A DNA stretch of 64,000 bases from an uncultured Acidimicrobiales bacterium (GCA_938029215.1 CALHFG010000051.1:36541-100540), one strand, 5' to 3'. Shown: positions 49,860 through 60,490, counted from the stretch's first letter. Made by a program: numbers and translations. Notes: a model not told the origin generated them from the sequence alone.

Positions 49860-52800
49860 CTAGGTCGTCGCAGCCTGAATCGCCATCATGTTCCCGTTGA
49901 TCACCATGATCCCCTGCCCCTTCTTTAGGTCCGCCACCAATTTGGCTGGAAACATCACCTTCAGTGCGTCGCCGTCGGTCGCGAGCGGCTGCAGAACGAG
50001 CCCAACCGGACTGGAACGAAACACACTTGTCCATTCCATTAGCGCCTTGGTGTCGCTCGGCTTCATCGCTGCCAACATCCATTGACCTTTGCCGGTCGTG
50101 GCAGCGAAAGCTTTCAATTGCTCGGCCAAGCCGATGTCGACGCGGGCGGCGTCGTCGACGACAACCAGCGACGCGCCGGCCAGCAGGTCCTCATCGATGA
50201 GTTCGCTCGGTTGAATCAGCGTTGTGCCTCCCACGACGGCGAGAGATGATTCCGGGTCCGCCACAACAACGATCGGGCCGGAAAGGTCGGCGGCCACGGC
50301 CTGCGTCGTTAGCTGGACCAGAACTGAGGTGCGCCCCGTGCCAGGACTTCCCAAGACGACGGCTCGATCATCGATCGACAACACCGCGGTTTCTACGTCG
50401 CGAATACGCACGCCGATCGGAAGCTCTAGTCGGCTCCCTTGCCTGCTGGCATGCACGTCGAGATCTGCAGAGCGGGTCTGGCTCTCAAGCCGCCTGACCC
50501 GTCGTGGTGGTCGGACCACAGGCGCCTCGAGGCGATCGACAATCGACGCGACCTCAGCCATGCCGATCGAGGCTGCAATGCCATCGAGCCCGGTTTCTAC
50601 TTCGAGAATCATTCGTCCGGACAGGACCGGAACGTCACGCTGTCTTAGGCCAAAGCTTACGACTGCAGCCGGATCGGTCAGCCGGTGGAGAAATTTCAGT
50701 TTCGCCTGGCTGGTAACCCGGCTCGGCAGCTGGCGCTCCGTGCTCGCGCTGGCGACGATGGAGAGGCCGAGCGTCGCAGCTTCTCGCAGGAGGGCTCCCA
50801 GGCGCGACAGCGTCGCGTGATCCCCTGCCTCGTTGAGACGTTCATAAAGCGACCCCATACCTTCAACCACGACCAGAAGTGTGGGGAGGTCGGTCACGGA
50901 TCCGCCGCTTGCGCGGAGTGCCTTTCGCTCAGCCACCGAGTCGGCGAGTAGATCGAGAACCCTGGCGAGCAGATCGTCGTCGTCGTGGGTGATGTAGGCA
51001 CCGACCGCGGGTGCGTTGCGCAGGATCCGCAGCCCCGCGGCGCCCGAGTCGAGAAGGTAGATATGCAGGTCGTCGGCGGAGCATGCCCGCATCGCCTGGA
51101 CCGCAATCGTTCTCAGCGTGTCGGCGGTGTGGGCCGCGTCGGCACCAAACACAAAGGTGTTGGCGTTTCCAAGTGGAATGGTTAGCGCTTCGCGGCGTTG
51201 CTCGCCTGGCACGTCAAGAAGACCAGCGACAACACAATTTTCGTCGGCACCTATCGACAGAAGACCGTCGAGGCCGATGCTGGGCGGAAGTTCAGGCAGC
51301 CAGGGCTTTCGTGGCTCGGCCAACCCTGCCTTGTCATTGGCAAGAACGATCTCCTGAACCATGCGCTCCATATCTGTGGGTTGGTCCGACAGATCCTGCC
51401 GTTCGGCGGTAGGCGTTGGGCGCAGCAGATACTGCCAAGACGAGATACCGGTTGAAGCGACCGTGTCCGGAGTGACGCCTCCCGCATAGGCGGCCTGAAC
51501 GGGCACGATGTCGCCAGCGCCCATACGTACAAACCCTCTACCCATGTCCGATCGACGCAACCGTGCTGCGTCGTTGGTGCCGAGAACGTCTTGGGAATCT
51601 GCATCATCTTGCACCCGCAAACTGATGCGTAGGTTGGTGTTGCTCTTGATCTTTGCATCCACAACACCAGCGGGACGCTGGGTTGCCAACACCATGTGAA
51701 TCCCAAGTGATCGGCCACGCTGGGCGATGTCGACCAGGGCATCCAGAAACTCTGGCAACTCTGCCGCCAGGGTGGCGAACTCGTCCACCACGACCACGAG
51801 ACGAGGCATGACGCCGCCGCCGGATCGATAACCACCGAGATCGTGTGCTCCTGCATCTCGGAACGTGATCTCCCGAAATCGGAGCTCAGCCTGGAGCGAA
51901 CGAAGCGCCCTAGCTCCCAGGTGACCGTCGAGATCGGTGACCATGGCGACCGCATGCGGCAACTCGGCGCACGCATCGAACGCTCCGCCACCCTTGTAGT
52001 CAACCAAAACGAAGTTGACGGTCCGAGGGCTGAACCGAGTTGCGAGAGACAACACGAACGATCGCAGGAACTCGCTCTTGCCTGCGCCAGTGGTGCCCGC
52101 CAACAAGGCGTGCGGACCGTCCTTGACCAGATCGGTTTCGAAGGGGCCGTGCGGCCCGACCCCCAAGGTCGCAATCGGGTTCGGGTCTGCGCCCGCCGTC
52201 TCCCAACGCTCCAGAACAGCGTCGGCCGAGATGGAGCCGGTAACCGAAGGCAGTGCCACGTGGGAAGGCAACTCGATGGACGTAGCCGACGCATCCGGGT
52301 CGGTGAGGCGGGCCAGCGATCGAGCGGTGGCAGTCGCGGTCGGAACATCCATCCCGACTGGCGTCACGTACTCGCTCGTCACTCCTGTGACCATGTCGGT
52401 GAAGGTCGCCGTACCATCGTCGTCGATACGGATGACCCAGTGACAGCTCGCGGGCAACTCGTCTTCGTGAACGGCAACCACGACACCACTGATTCCGTTG
52501 TTGGCGGCTAATGCTTGTCGCAGCGGTGACTCGCCGGAGCGAAGGAGGTCGACACCATCGATAAACAGCACGGAGACCGGGTGAGCCAAAGGTTCTAGAC
52601 CCGGGCGTGAAGGTACGTCGACGGTTTGCTTGGCGATGAGTTCGGCGACTTGGTCGTTGGTGCATGCCAGCCGATGCGGCGAACCGAGATGCGGAAGCCA
52701 CTTGGCCCAGTCCCAGTCATCCAGGATCTGGTCGGGGCCGACCAGTGCCATCGGAACGTCGGCGGGCCCGGACAGAACAGCGAGCCCGGCCATCACGGCT

Positions 52801-54011
52801 CTTGCCACGCCCAAGGCATCGGCACGGTCCCCAACGATTCCTAGCGATCCCAGGGCCAGGTTGACCGCGAGCGGAACAGAATCAAGATGGGCGATCGAGG
52901 CGACGAGATCGTCCACTTGCTCTGGGACCGGCGTGTCAAACCTCCACGCCCGCTCCCCGATAGCGATCGTGGCAACTGCGAAGTCATCGTGACCAGGGCG
53001 CCGCTCCCACAGTCTCGGATCGTGATGAAGCGCTCGAGGCACAAGCTCAGCCGGGCCAGGGTTCACGAGATTCTCGTGATCTACGACCGCTCGCCGAGCC
53101 TGGAGAATCTGGTGGAACGTGTCGGCACGGGCAACTTGCACCGCACGCTCGTACTCTCTGCCATGTTTGCCGGCTCGACGCTTGCCGTCATACCAGCGGG
53201 CAATCATGGCCAGCGGGCTCAAGGCGGCGAAGTACAACATGGTCGAACTGCCGATCGCCAGCGCCAAGATGGCAGCCCCGGGAATGGGAGCGAGCATCGC
53301 AATCCAACTCAGGGGCTGTACCTCCGGGGGAGGTTTGGGCATGGCAGGCGGCGTGTACGCATGGTCTGGGGACGGGCTGACAGATCGAGGGATGCGGTGC
53401 ACTGCGCCGTCGGCCGGGGGGCGCCGACGGAGCGGCGGAGCGAATGGCTCGAGCTTGAACCGTTCATCGCCGAGGTGCAAGACCGTCGTTGTGTGGCGAG
53501 GTCTCGCGACCGATGACGACAAGAGCTGACCATCGAGTACGACCGGCGTCGAACCGGGGGTCACAAGGATCTGGTCGGCCCGAATATCGAGAAGAACCCG
53601 CACAGCGCAGCCCGACAGGGCCCCCTGGGGGTGCCAGTCCGGTCCCCCATCGTCAAATTGAAACTGCCCGGCCGGCAAGTCTTGGCGGCGGCCGGCATGG
53701 GGGCCAGCGATACACGCCACGGTCAGAAGAGATTGATCGTCTGCGGCGAGGTCGGGCCGAACCCCATCCGCGGGGTTGGCTAGTACGGAGCCGTCGGCGA
53801 TCGAGGTCTCGGCCAGCATCGCAGAACCGGAAAATACCCGACCGTCGATGAGGAGGGGTCCGTAGGTGAACCCAGCGATCTCGGCGAGGTCCCCGACGAG
53901 CGCGGTCGTGCGGTCGCAGGCGACGGTGATGTCTCTGGTCGACGGCTCGCTCGACCTCGAGCCGAGCGCGACGGGACCCGTGAAGATTGCGACGCGCAAC
54001 AGATCGGTCAT
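49860..54011 (-). CDS. FtsK/SpoIIIE-type multi-ATPase, type VII secretion EssC/EccC-like
   Basis: N-terminal FHA-like region, two TM helices (SWIAMLAPIPGAAILALAIGSSTMLYFAALSPLAMI), GPHALLAGTTGAGKSEFLRSFVLSLA Walker A, LVVVVDEFATLAAELPEFLDALVDIAQRGRSLGIHMVLATQRP; two further degenerate ATPase domains. Confidence 0.88.
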   Translation of the reverse strand: MTDLLRVAIFTGPVALGSRSSEPSTRDITVACDRTTALVGDLAEIAGFTYGPLLIDGRVFSGSAMLAETSIADGSVLANPADGVRPDLAADDQSLLTVACIAGPHAGRRQDLPAGQFQFDDGGPDWHPQGALSGCAVRVLLDIRADQILVTPGSTPVVLDGQLLSSSVARPRHTTTVLHLGDERFKLEPFAPPLRRRPPADGAVHRIPRSVSPSPDHAYTPPAMPKPPPEVQPLSWIAMLAPIPGAAILALAIGSSTMLYFAALSPLAMIARWYDGKRRAGKHGREYERAVQVARADTFHQILQARRAVVDHENLVNPGPAELVPRALHHDPRLWERRPGHDDFAVATIAIGERAWRFDTPVPEQVDDLVASIAHLDSVPLAVNLALGSLGIVGDRADALGVARAVMAGLAVLSGPADVPMALVGPDQILDDWDWAKWLPHLGSPHRLACTNDQVAELIAKQTVDVPSRPGLEPLAHPVSVLFIDGVDLLRSGESPLRQALAANNGISGVVVAVHEDELPASCHWVIRIDDDGTATFTDMVTGVTSEYVTPVGMDVPTATATARSLARLTDPDASATSIELPSHVALPSVTGSISADAVLERWETAGADPNPIATLGVGPHGPFETDLVKDGPHALLAGTTGAGKSEFLRSFVLSLATRFSPRTVNFVLVDYKGGGAFDACAELPHAVAMVTDLDGHLGARALRSLQAELRFREITFRDAGAHDLGGYRSGGGVMPRLVVVVDEFATLAAELPEFLDALVDIAQRGRSLGIHMVLATQRPAGVVDAKIKSNTNLRISLRVQDDADSQDVLGTNDAARLRRSDMGRGFVRMGAGDIVPVQAAYAGGVTPDTVASTGISSWQYLLRPTPTAERQDLSDQPTDMERMVQEIVLANDKAGLAEPRKPWLPELPPSIGLDGLLSIGADENCVVAGLLDVPGEQRREALTIPLGNANTFVFGADAAHTADTLRTIAVQAMRACSADDLHIYLLDSGAAGLRILRNAPAVGAYITHDDDDLLARVLDLLADSVAERKALRASGGSVTDLPTLLVVVEGMGSLYERLNEAGDHATLSRLGALLREAATLGLSIVASASTERQLPSRVTSQAKLKFLHRLTDPAAVVSFGLRQRDVPVLSGRMILEVETGLDGIAASIGMAEVASIVDRLEAPVVRPPRRVRRLESQTRSADLDVHASRQGSRLELPIGVRIRDVETAVLSIDDRAVVLGSPGTGRTSVLVQLTTQAVAADLSGPIVVVADPESSLAVVGGTTLIQPSELIDEDLLAGASLVVVDDAARVDIGLAEQLKAFAATTGKGQWMLAAMKPSDTKALMEWTSVFRSSPVGLVLQPLATDGDALKVMFPAKLVADLKKGQGIMVINGNMMAIQAATT

Positions 54012-54138
54012 AGCACTACCCGAAAGTACTGAGGCTTCTCGCCTGGTACCTGAGGCCCCCGCCTGCTCCTTTCCTAGGCCGACCTACCCACCTGGCGGCG
54101 CGGAAGGATGGGAGGCGCACCCGAGTACCTTGGTTCTC

Positions 54139-55047
54139 ATGGCAGACCAGCGGATCGAGCGGGCAGAGCAGCTCGCCGCACTGGGTCGTCACAACGAGGT
54201 TCTCGAGATACTGGCTGACCCAGGCCTGGCCGAGGACCCCGATGCCAGCCGTATGCGAGTCTTCGCCCTGCTCAACACCGATCGACCGGCAGAGGCGCAC
54301 CGAGAAGCCGATCACCTGGTTGCCATCGACCCCGACTCCCCTCTCAGCTTCCTTGCTCGTTCATATAGCTGGGAGCGTTTGGAGAGGCCGTGGGAGTCGT
54401 TGCGAGACGCTCGTTCGGCGGTTAGCCGGGCTCCGCACGTTCCTCTTTTTCGCTCTCGTCTGGCCACGTGCTTGGCTCGTTCGGGTCAGCTTGACGAGGC
54501 CCACTCTGAAGTCGGCTGGGTGCTTAGTCAGGAACCCGACGATCCAGACCATTGGGTGCTGCTCGGCCGAGTCTATTACCACCTAAACCGCCTCGACGAG
54601 GCCGAGGGTGCAGTGCTGGAGGCGCTCCGCCTGGACGCGCAAAATACCGAAGCAAAACTGCTTCTCGCGGGCGTTCAGGCCGAGGGCAAGGGGCGAACCA
54701 ACGAGAGCATCGAAACCCTTATCGATGTTCTGCGGGCTAACCCTGCCGAGGCCAGTATTCGGCAGATGCTGCTGGATGTGGCGTTCCCTCGGCAGCTCCC
54801 TTGGGAGTTCTTGATCATTCTCATGGGTCTGGCCGTCATGCTTGGCGGCGTAGTCGCTGTTCCTCTAGCCCTCACCTATGGCGGCGTGGTCGCGTACCGG
54901 TACCGCAAACTGACACCACAGCTACGAGCGATGGTTTGGGCCGAGCCTACGACCCGGCGGCGAATGCAAGTTGCCATCGTCGTTTGGACCCTGGGTGTGG
55001 TGGGTACCTTTGCGGCTGGGCTCTACTTGGGCTTGCTGGCAAGGTAG
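54139..55047 (+). CDS. TPR-repeat protein with two C-terminal TM helices
   Basis: EQLAALGRHNEVLEIL..DHWVLLGRVYYHLNRLDEAEGAVLEALRLDAQNTEAKLLLA; TM LPWEFLIILMGLAVMLGGVVAVPLALTYGG and VAIVVWTLGVVGTFAAGLYLGLL. ATG 54139. Confidence 0.8.
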   Translation: MADQRIERAEQLAALGRHNEVLEILADPGLAEDPDASRMRVFALLNTDRPAEAHREADHLVAIDPDSPLSFLARSYSWERLERPWESLRDARSAVSRAPHVPLFRSRLATCLARSGQLDEAHSEVGWVLSQEPDDPDHWVLLGRVYYHLNRLDEAEGAVLEALRLDAQNTEAKLLLAGVQAEGKGRTNESIETLIDVLRANPAEASIRQMLLDVAFPRQLPWEFLIILMGLAVMLGGVVAVPLALTYGGVVAYRYRKLTPQLRAMVWAEPTTRRRMQVAIVVWTLGVVGTFAAGLYLGLLAR

Positions 55048-56291
55048 GCAGCCAATTCGTCATACTGACCATCGGCATTTGCGAAGGTCACGTAGTTCCT
55101 CGCGGTATCGAGCCAGGGGCCAACCGATGGGCGTAATGACTTGGCTGATTTCAGAAGCAGACGCTGGGTGACTGGCTCAAGCGTTCCGGTTTTCATGGCC
55201 TTCTGCATAGCGACCTCAACCGCGGTCTCACACACCAACCGCAGGTCTGCGCCACTGAAGCCTGCAGTTTTGGACGCCACCTCGGCGAGGTTGAGTTCCT
55301 CGGCGGGCCGATCTCTGAGGTGGTACTCCAGGATCGATGCGCGAGCTTGGGGGTCCGGTGGCAAAACAGCCACCGCTCGATCGAAACGTCCGGGACGCCT
55401 GAGGGCGGAGTCAACGTCCCACGGCGCATTAGTAGCGCCGATGAAATAGACGCCTTCGTTGCTGGTATCGACTCCATCCATCTCGCTCAGCAGCTGCGCC
55501 ACAACGTTCCGCATTCCCGACGAATTGTGAGAGCTTCGCTTCTGTCCGATCGCGTCTACCTCGTCGAAGAACAGCACGGTCGGCGACTTTTCTCTCGCGG
55601 CTTCAAACAGCTGATGCAATTGCTTTTCGCTGTTTCCGATCCACATGTCGAGCACATCGTGGAGGCCCAGGCTCATGAAGTTGGCATCCAGCTCACCGGC
55701 GATCGCCCGCGCCAGGAATGTTTTGCCGCACCCTGGGGGGCCATAGAGCAGCAATCCACCGCTTGCGGACAGTCCATAGGCAGCCTGGAATTCCGGGTTG
55801 CGGATAGGCCCAAAGAAGCTTCGTTCCAGCTGAGCCTTGACCGCCGACATTCCGCCTACGTCATCCAGACGAATGCGATTCTTCCGATCGTCTCTGATGG
55901 TGTCCATGAGAAACTCGTCGAACTCATCGAACTCGTCATACTTGGCATCATCTGGAGAGCCTTCCGCTGGCACCCGATCGAGCGCCGCGTCTTGGGGGTC
56001 AACGGCACTCTCTTCGACCGAGTCTGGCGCGAGCGCTGCCAGCAACGACTCCCATGCCTGGGTCCGAGGATCATCGGTGGCCGCCCCGCCTGCGGCGGCG
56101 ATTTGCAGCGCCTCCACGTTGGCAGGCTCTGCAGCCAACACGATTTCTGCTTCAACGAGAGCCTCCTGCGGCTGACCTTTCCGCAGGAATTCCTTCCCTA
56201 GGTGAATCCGCAAGGCGCGTGCGTCCTCTCCCGACTGGTCGACGAGGGCTCGTAGTGCTGCTTGTAGGGCATCGATCACGGGATCGGTCAT
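55023..56291 (-). CDS. AAA+ ATPase (Cdc48/FtsH-like AAA domain) with TPR-like N-terminus
   Basis: GGLLLYGPPGCGKTFLARAIAGEL; VLFFDEVDAIGQKR; NAPWDVDSALRRPGRFDRAVAVLPPD; N-term EFLRKGQPQEALVEAEIVLAAEPANVEALQIAA. Confidence 0.88.
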   Translation of the reverse strand: MTDPVIDALQAALRALVDQSGEDARALRIHLGKEFLRKGQPQEALVEAEIVLAAEPANVEALQIAAAGGAATDDPRTQAWESLLAALAPDSVEESAVDPQDAALDRVPAEGSPDDAKYDEFDEFDEFLMDTIRDDRKNRIRLDDVGGMSAVKAQLERSFFGPIRNPEFQAAYGLSASGGLLLYGPPGCGKTFLARAIAGELDANFMSLGLHDVLDMWIGNSEKQLHQLFEAAREKSPTVLFFDEVDAIGQKRSSHNSSGMRNVVAQLLSEMDGVDTSNEGVYFIGATNAPWDVDSALRRPGRFDRAVAVLPPDPQARASILEYHLRDRPAEELNLAEVASKTAGFSGADLRLVCETAVEVAMQKAMKTGTLEPVTQRLLLKSAKSLRPSVGPWLDTARNYVTFANADGQYDELAAYLASKPK

Positions 56292-56371
56292 GGACGTATT
56301 GTCGCATCACTTGGGTGAGGTTCGTTCGAAATCACCCCGAACAGTCCTGCAATGGTCGGTAGATTGGTGCA

Positions 56372-59300
56372 GTGGCCGACGGAACCGGGATCAGCTATCC
56401 CGCCGAGCTCCCGATCACGGCGCACCGGGATGACATCATCGAGACCCTGAGGTCGTCACAGGTGATGATTATCGCTGGCGAAACCGGTTCTGGAAAGAGC
56501 ACCCAGCTGCCCAAGATGTGTCTTGAGCTGGTAAACGAATTGGGCATCGACGGATGGATCGGCCATACCCAACCGCGTCGAATCGCGGCACGCTCGGTCG
56601 CCGAGCGAGTGGCGGAAGAGTTGGGCTCAAGCATCGGCCAGACGGTTGGCTACACGGTGCGATTCAACGATCAGGTGAGTCGCCACACCCGCATTAAGCT
56701 CATGACCGACGGCATCCTGTTGGCCGAAATCCAACGAGACCCTGCGCTGAAGAAGTATTCGGTTCTCATCATCGACGAGGCCCATGAACGCAGCCTCAAC
56801 ATCGACTTCCTCCTTGGATATCTTCGTTCGCTGCTACCCCGCCGTCCAGATCTGCGGGTGATCATTACATCAGCCACCATCGACACCGAGCGCTTTGCCA
56901 AACACTTCGAGACTTCGGATGGACCGGCGCCGATCACGGAGGTGTCCGGACGTACCTATCCGGTTGAGATGCGTTACCGACCGCTCGACACCGATACCGA
57001 CCAAATCGACGGGATTGCCGAGGCGGTGCGCGAACTTAGCCGCGAAGGCGACGGCGACATTCTTGTGTTCTTGCCCGGAGAACGAGATATCCGTGACGCT
57101 GCTGATGCGCTGACCGATCTGAATTTGCGCTCGACCGAGATCGTTCCGCTCTATGCCCGTCTGTCTGCGGCAGAACAACACCGGATCTTCGCCAGCCACC
57201 GTGGCCGTCGGATCGTGTTGGCCACCAACATCGCCGAGACTTCCCTCACCGTGCCGGGCATTCGATACGTGATCGATCCGGGTGAGGTTCGGATCTCTCG
57301 GTACAACCAGCGCACGAAGGTCCAACGGCTCCCAATCGAACCGGTCAGTCAGGCATCTGCAAACCAGCGAGCCGGTCGTTGCGGCAGGCTCGGCCCGGGC
57401 ATCTGCATTCGGCTGTACTCCGAAGAAGACTTCGAATCCCGACCAGAGTTCACCGACCCCGAGATCACCCGGACCAACCTGGCATCGGTCATTCTGCAGA
57501 TGGCCTCGATCGGCCTCGCAAAAGACGGTCCCGGCGACATTGTTGACTTCCCTTTTGTGGAGAGTCCTGAAACCCGTAACATCACCGATGGCGTACGACT
57601 CTTGGAAGAGCTCGGCGCAGTCGATCTTCACCCTGATGCCCGCAACTGGATCACCCAGCTTGGTCGCCGTATCGCTCGCCTCCCTGTCGATCCTCGCATC
57701 GCTCGAATGGTGATTGCGGCCGATCAGCTGAACTGTCTCGACCCAGTGCTGGTGATTGCTTCAGCTCTCAGCATTCAAGATCCCCGCGAGGAGCCGAGCG
57801 ATAAAAGGGAACTCGCAAGAGAAAGCCATGCTCGCTTCCGTGACCCCAAAAGCGACATGCTTTCAGTCCTCCACCTCTGGGACTACGCGAACACCCAAAA
57901 GCGGGAACGTTCGTCGGGCGCGTTCAGAAGGATGTGCCGCAAGGAGTTCCTGAACCACAACCGTCTCCGCGAGTGGCAGGATCTCTACAGTCAGCTCAAG
58001 CGTGTTGCCAAAGACATCAAACTGGGCAAACCACTTCGGCGTCCGGCCGAAGACGTCGACGCCGACGCTGTTCACCGAGCTCTGCTCACCGGACTCCTCA
58101 GCCAGATTGGACTGAAGGACGAAGTAGACGTTGCCAAGAAGGCCCGAAAGGGAGCTGGTCCAAAACGTCCGGTCAGGCCACGGACCGAGTACATCGGTGC
58201 TCGAAACTCCCGTTTCGTCATCGCTCCGGGCTCGACGCTCACCAAGAACGGACCCCGCTGGGTTATGGCGGGTGAGCTGGTAGAAACCAACCGGCTCTAC
58301 GCCCGGATGGCGGCGCCGATCGATCCACGCTGGGTCGAAGACACCGCCGAACATCTCATGACCTACAGCTATGCCGAACCGGTGTGGCGGCCCGAGCGCG
58401 GCACCGCCACCGTGATCGAGCGGGCCAGTCTGTACGGGCTCCCGGTGGTCGCTGGGCGGACGATCAACCTTCACCGCGTAGACCCCGAGCTGGCCCGCGA
58501 GATCTTTATTCAGTCGGCGCTTGTCGACAGAGACTGGGAGACGCCAGCGGACTCTCGGCTGCATGCGTTCCTGGATCACAACGAGCGAGTTCTCGCCGAG
58601 GCGGCGCGCTGGGAAGCGAAGACACGAAACCGCAGCCTTGAGGTCGAGGTGGAGGCGGTAGCCACCCACTACGACCGACTGCTACCAGCGGAGATCGTGT
58701 CGGTTCGCCACTTCGAGAAGTGGTGGAAGAGGTTGGTGGACCAAACCCCTGATCGCCTGAACCTTTCGATCGACGATCTCCTGCCAGCCGGACTTCAAAC
58801 CACCGACTTCCCAGACCGCTGGCCCGGGACCGAAGCGGCACTTGGGTACACGTTCGAGCCGAACTCTGCCGTCGACGGAATCACCGTTTCGATCTCGGCC
58901 GCCGAACTGCGCTCGGGGACCTCGCAATACTCCTGGCTTGTTCCTGGGATGCGAGTCGAGCTGGTCACCGAACTGTTGCGAACGCTCCCCAAAGACACAC
59001 GGACCAGATTCTTACCGTTGCCAGACACCGCCGAACGGATCGTGAATGCACTCCCCGATTGGCCGATCGACGCCGACGTGGGTATCGCCCAAGCTGTCCG
59101 ACCTCACCTCGTGCTCAATGGGTTCCCCATTGAGCAAGGACTGCTGCGCCCCGATGACCTGCCGACTCATCTGCGGCCAATCTTCCAAGTGGTCGACGGT
59201 GAGGGAAGGATGCTGGCAGCCGGCCGAGATCTCTCCCGTTTGGGCGAACGGCTGGAAGGAAAGGTCCGTTCTCGGCTGGCCGCCGCGTCGCACCCAATGG

Positions 59301-60136
59301 AACGCGCAGGACTGACCGAATGGCCGGGCGGCACGATTCCTCAGACCGAAACCGCCCAGTACCTCGGGGCAACAATCACGGTCTACCCGGCCCTCGTAGA
59401 TCGAGGCGCCGCAGTGGACCTCGCCGTTCTTGCTACTCAAGCGGAACAAGACCAGGCCCACTGGGATGGCGTGCGGAGACTGGTGCGGTTCTCACTGAGT
59501 CGCCCGGTGCGAACAGTGGCTCAGACCCTGCGCGGCCAGGCTGCTTTGGCGCTCGCCGGGCTCGTGAACTCTCCGTCGTTGGAGCTGACGCAGGCGGGCA
59601 TGGTCGATGATCTCGTGAACGCCTCGATCGACTCGATCATGACGGCTGCTGGAGGAGCTCCATGGTCTGAAGCCGACATGAGAGCACTCGTTCGGTACGC
59701 AAACCTCAAATTCGAATCGGTGGTGTCTCAGTTCTCCGTGCCAGCAATCGAAGCCATCGTGGGAGCCCAAGCGGTGCTCGTTCAGCTGGAACGCCTGGCT
59801 CTGGGCCCGGTTGACTTGGCGTTGGCAGGGGCCGACGTGTTGGCAACCCTTCAGTCGTTGATATTCGACGGCTGCTTCACCGCCCAAGGCCTCGACCGAA
59901 CCGCGAACGTCGCTCGTTACGTGGCTGCGCTCGACTATCGCCTGACCCAACTTCCGGGCGATCGTGAGCGGGATCTGGTGAGCACCGCCGAGATCCAGCA
60001 GCTTCAACGCGCGGCCGCATCAACCACCCATCCGGACGTGCCGTGGATGCTACAGGAGTATCGGGTGTCCCTTTGGGCTCAGCACCTCGGCACGGACGGT
60101 CCGATCAGCTCGAAACGAATCCGAAAGCTGCTCTAG
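56372..60136 (+). CDS. hrpA: ATP-dependent RNA helicase HrpA
   Basis: VMIIAGETGSGKSTQLPKMCLEL; IIDEAHERSLNIDFLLGYL; VLATNIAETSLTVPGIRYVIDPGEVRISRYN; QRAGRCGRLGPGICIRLYSEEDF; 1254 aa. Confidence 0.95.
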   Translation: MADGTGISYPAELPITAHRDDIIETLRSSQVMIIAGETGSGKSTQLPKMCLELVNELGIDGWIGHTQPRRIAARSVAERVAEELGSSIGQTVGYTVRFNDQVSRHTRIKLMTDGILLAEIQRDPALKKYSVLIIDEAHERSLNIDFLLGYLRSLLPRRPDLRVIITSATIDTERFAKHFETSDGPAPITEVSGRTYPVEMRYRPLDTDTDQIDGIAEAVRELSREGDGDILVFLPGERDIRDAADALTDLNLRSTEIVPLYARLSAAEQHRIFASHRGRRIVLATNIAETSLTVPGIRYVIDPGEVRISRYNQRTKVQRLPIEPVSQASANQRAGRCGRLGPGICIRLYSEEDFESRPEFTDPEITRTNLASVILQMASIGLAKDGPGDIVDFPFVESPETRNITDGVRLLEELGAVDLHPDARNWITQLGRRIARLPVDPRIARMVIAADQLNCLDPVLVIASALSIQDPREEPSDKRELARESHARFRDPKSDMLSVLHLWDYANTQKRERSSGAFRRMCRKEFLNHNRLREWQDLYSQLKRVAKDIKLGKPLRRPAEDVDADAVHRALLTGLLSQIGLKDEVDVAKKARKGAGPKRPVRPRTEYIGARNSRFVIAPGSTLTKNGPRWVMAGELVETNRLYARMAAPIDPRWVEDTAEHLMTYSYAEPVWRPERGTATVIERASLYGLPVVAGRTINLHRVDPELAREIFIQSALVDRDWETPADSRLHAFLDHNERVLAEAARWEAKTRNRSLEVEVEAVATHYDRLLPAEIVSVRHFEKWWKRLVDQTPDRLNLSIDDLLPAGLQTTDFPDRWPGTEAALGYTFEPNSAVDGITVSISAAELRSGTSQYSWLVPGMRVELVTELLRTLPKDTRTRFLPLPDTAERIVNALPDWPIDADVGIAQAVRPHLVLNGFPIEQGLLRPDDLPTHLRPIFQVVDGEGRMLAAGRDLSRLGERLEGKVRSRLAAASHPMERAGLTEWPGGTIPQTETAQYLGATITVYPALVDRGAAVDLAVLATQAEQDQAHWDGVRRLVRFSLSRPVRTVAQTLRGQAALALAGLVNSPSLELTQAGMVDDLVNASIDSIMTAAGGAPWSEADMRALVRYANLKFESVVSQFSVPAIEAIVGAQAVLVQLERLALGPVDLALAGADVLATLQSLIFDGCFTAQGLDRTANVARYVAALDYRLTQLPGDRERDLVSTAEIQQLQRAAASTTHPDVPWMLQEYRVSLWAQHLGTDGPISSKRIRKLL

Positions 60137-60142
60137 GGATTC

Positions 60143-60490
60143 TTAGATCTGGTCACGGATCCAATTGAACGTGTCTTGTCCGTACAGGAACGATAGAACC
60201 CCAAACACGACGAACAAGACGATGCCGAACACAATCGCCTTCACGGGAATAGGGCCCTCGTCCGGGATGCCGGGCGTTCGAGCCCGAATCCACTTGACCA
60301 GTGGGTTATCGGGCTTAATGAGGTTCAGTCCCACGATGATGGTGAGCAATCCCTGGCCGGGAAGCACCAACATGGCGATGCCGGCAAGAACGAGCACCAC
60401 ACCGAGCGCGATGCGCAAGATGCGCTTGATGCCATGGACCTCTTCGCCCGGTTGGAGGCCAGGTTGCAGTTCGGAGTAGTCGAGGCTCAC
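60143..60490 (-). CDS. PGPGW-like transmembrane protein
   Basis: RIALGVVLVLAGIAMLVLPGQGLLTIIVGLNLI; start GTG about 60490 (ORF open to 60805 overlaps the YggT gene). Confidence 0.7.
   Translation of the reverse strand: MSLDYSELQPGLQPGEEVHGIKRILRIALGVVLVLAGIAMLVLPGQGLLTIIVGLNLIKPDNPLVKWIRARTPGIPDEGPIPVKAIVFGIVLFVVFGVLSFLYGQDTFNWIRDQI

Noticed and set aside
51251-52348. 365-aa minus-strand ORF
   Set aside because: Alternative frame inside the EssC-like gene; Arg/Ser/Pro/Trp-rich out-of-frame translation.
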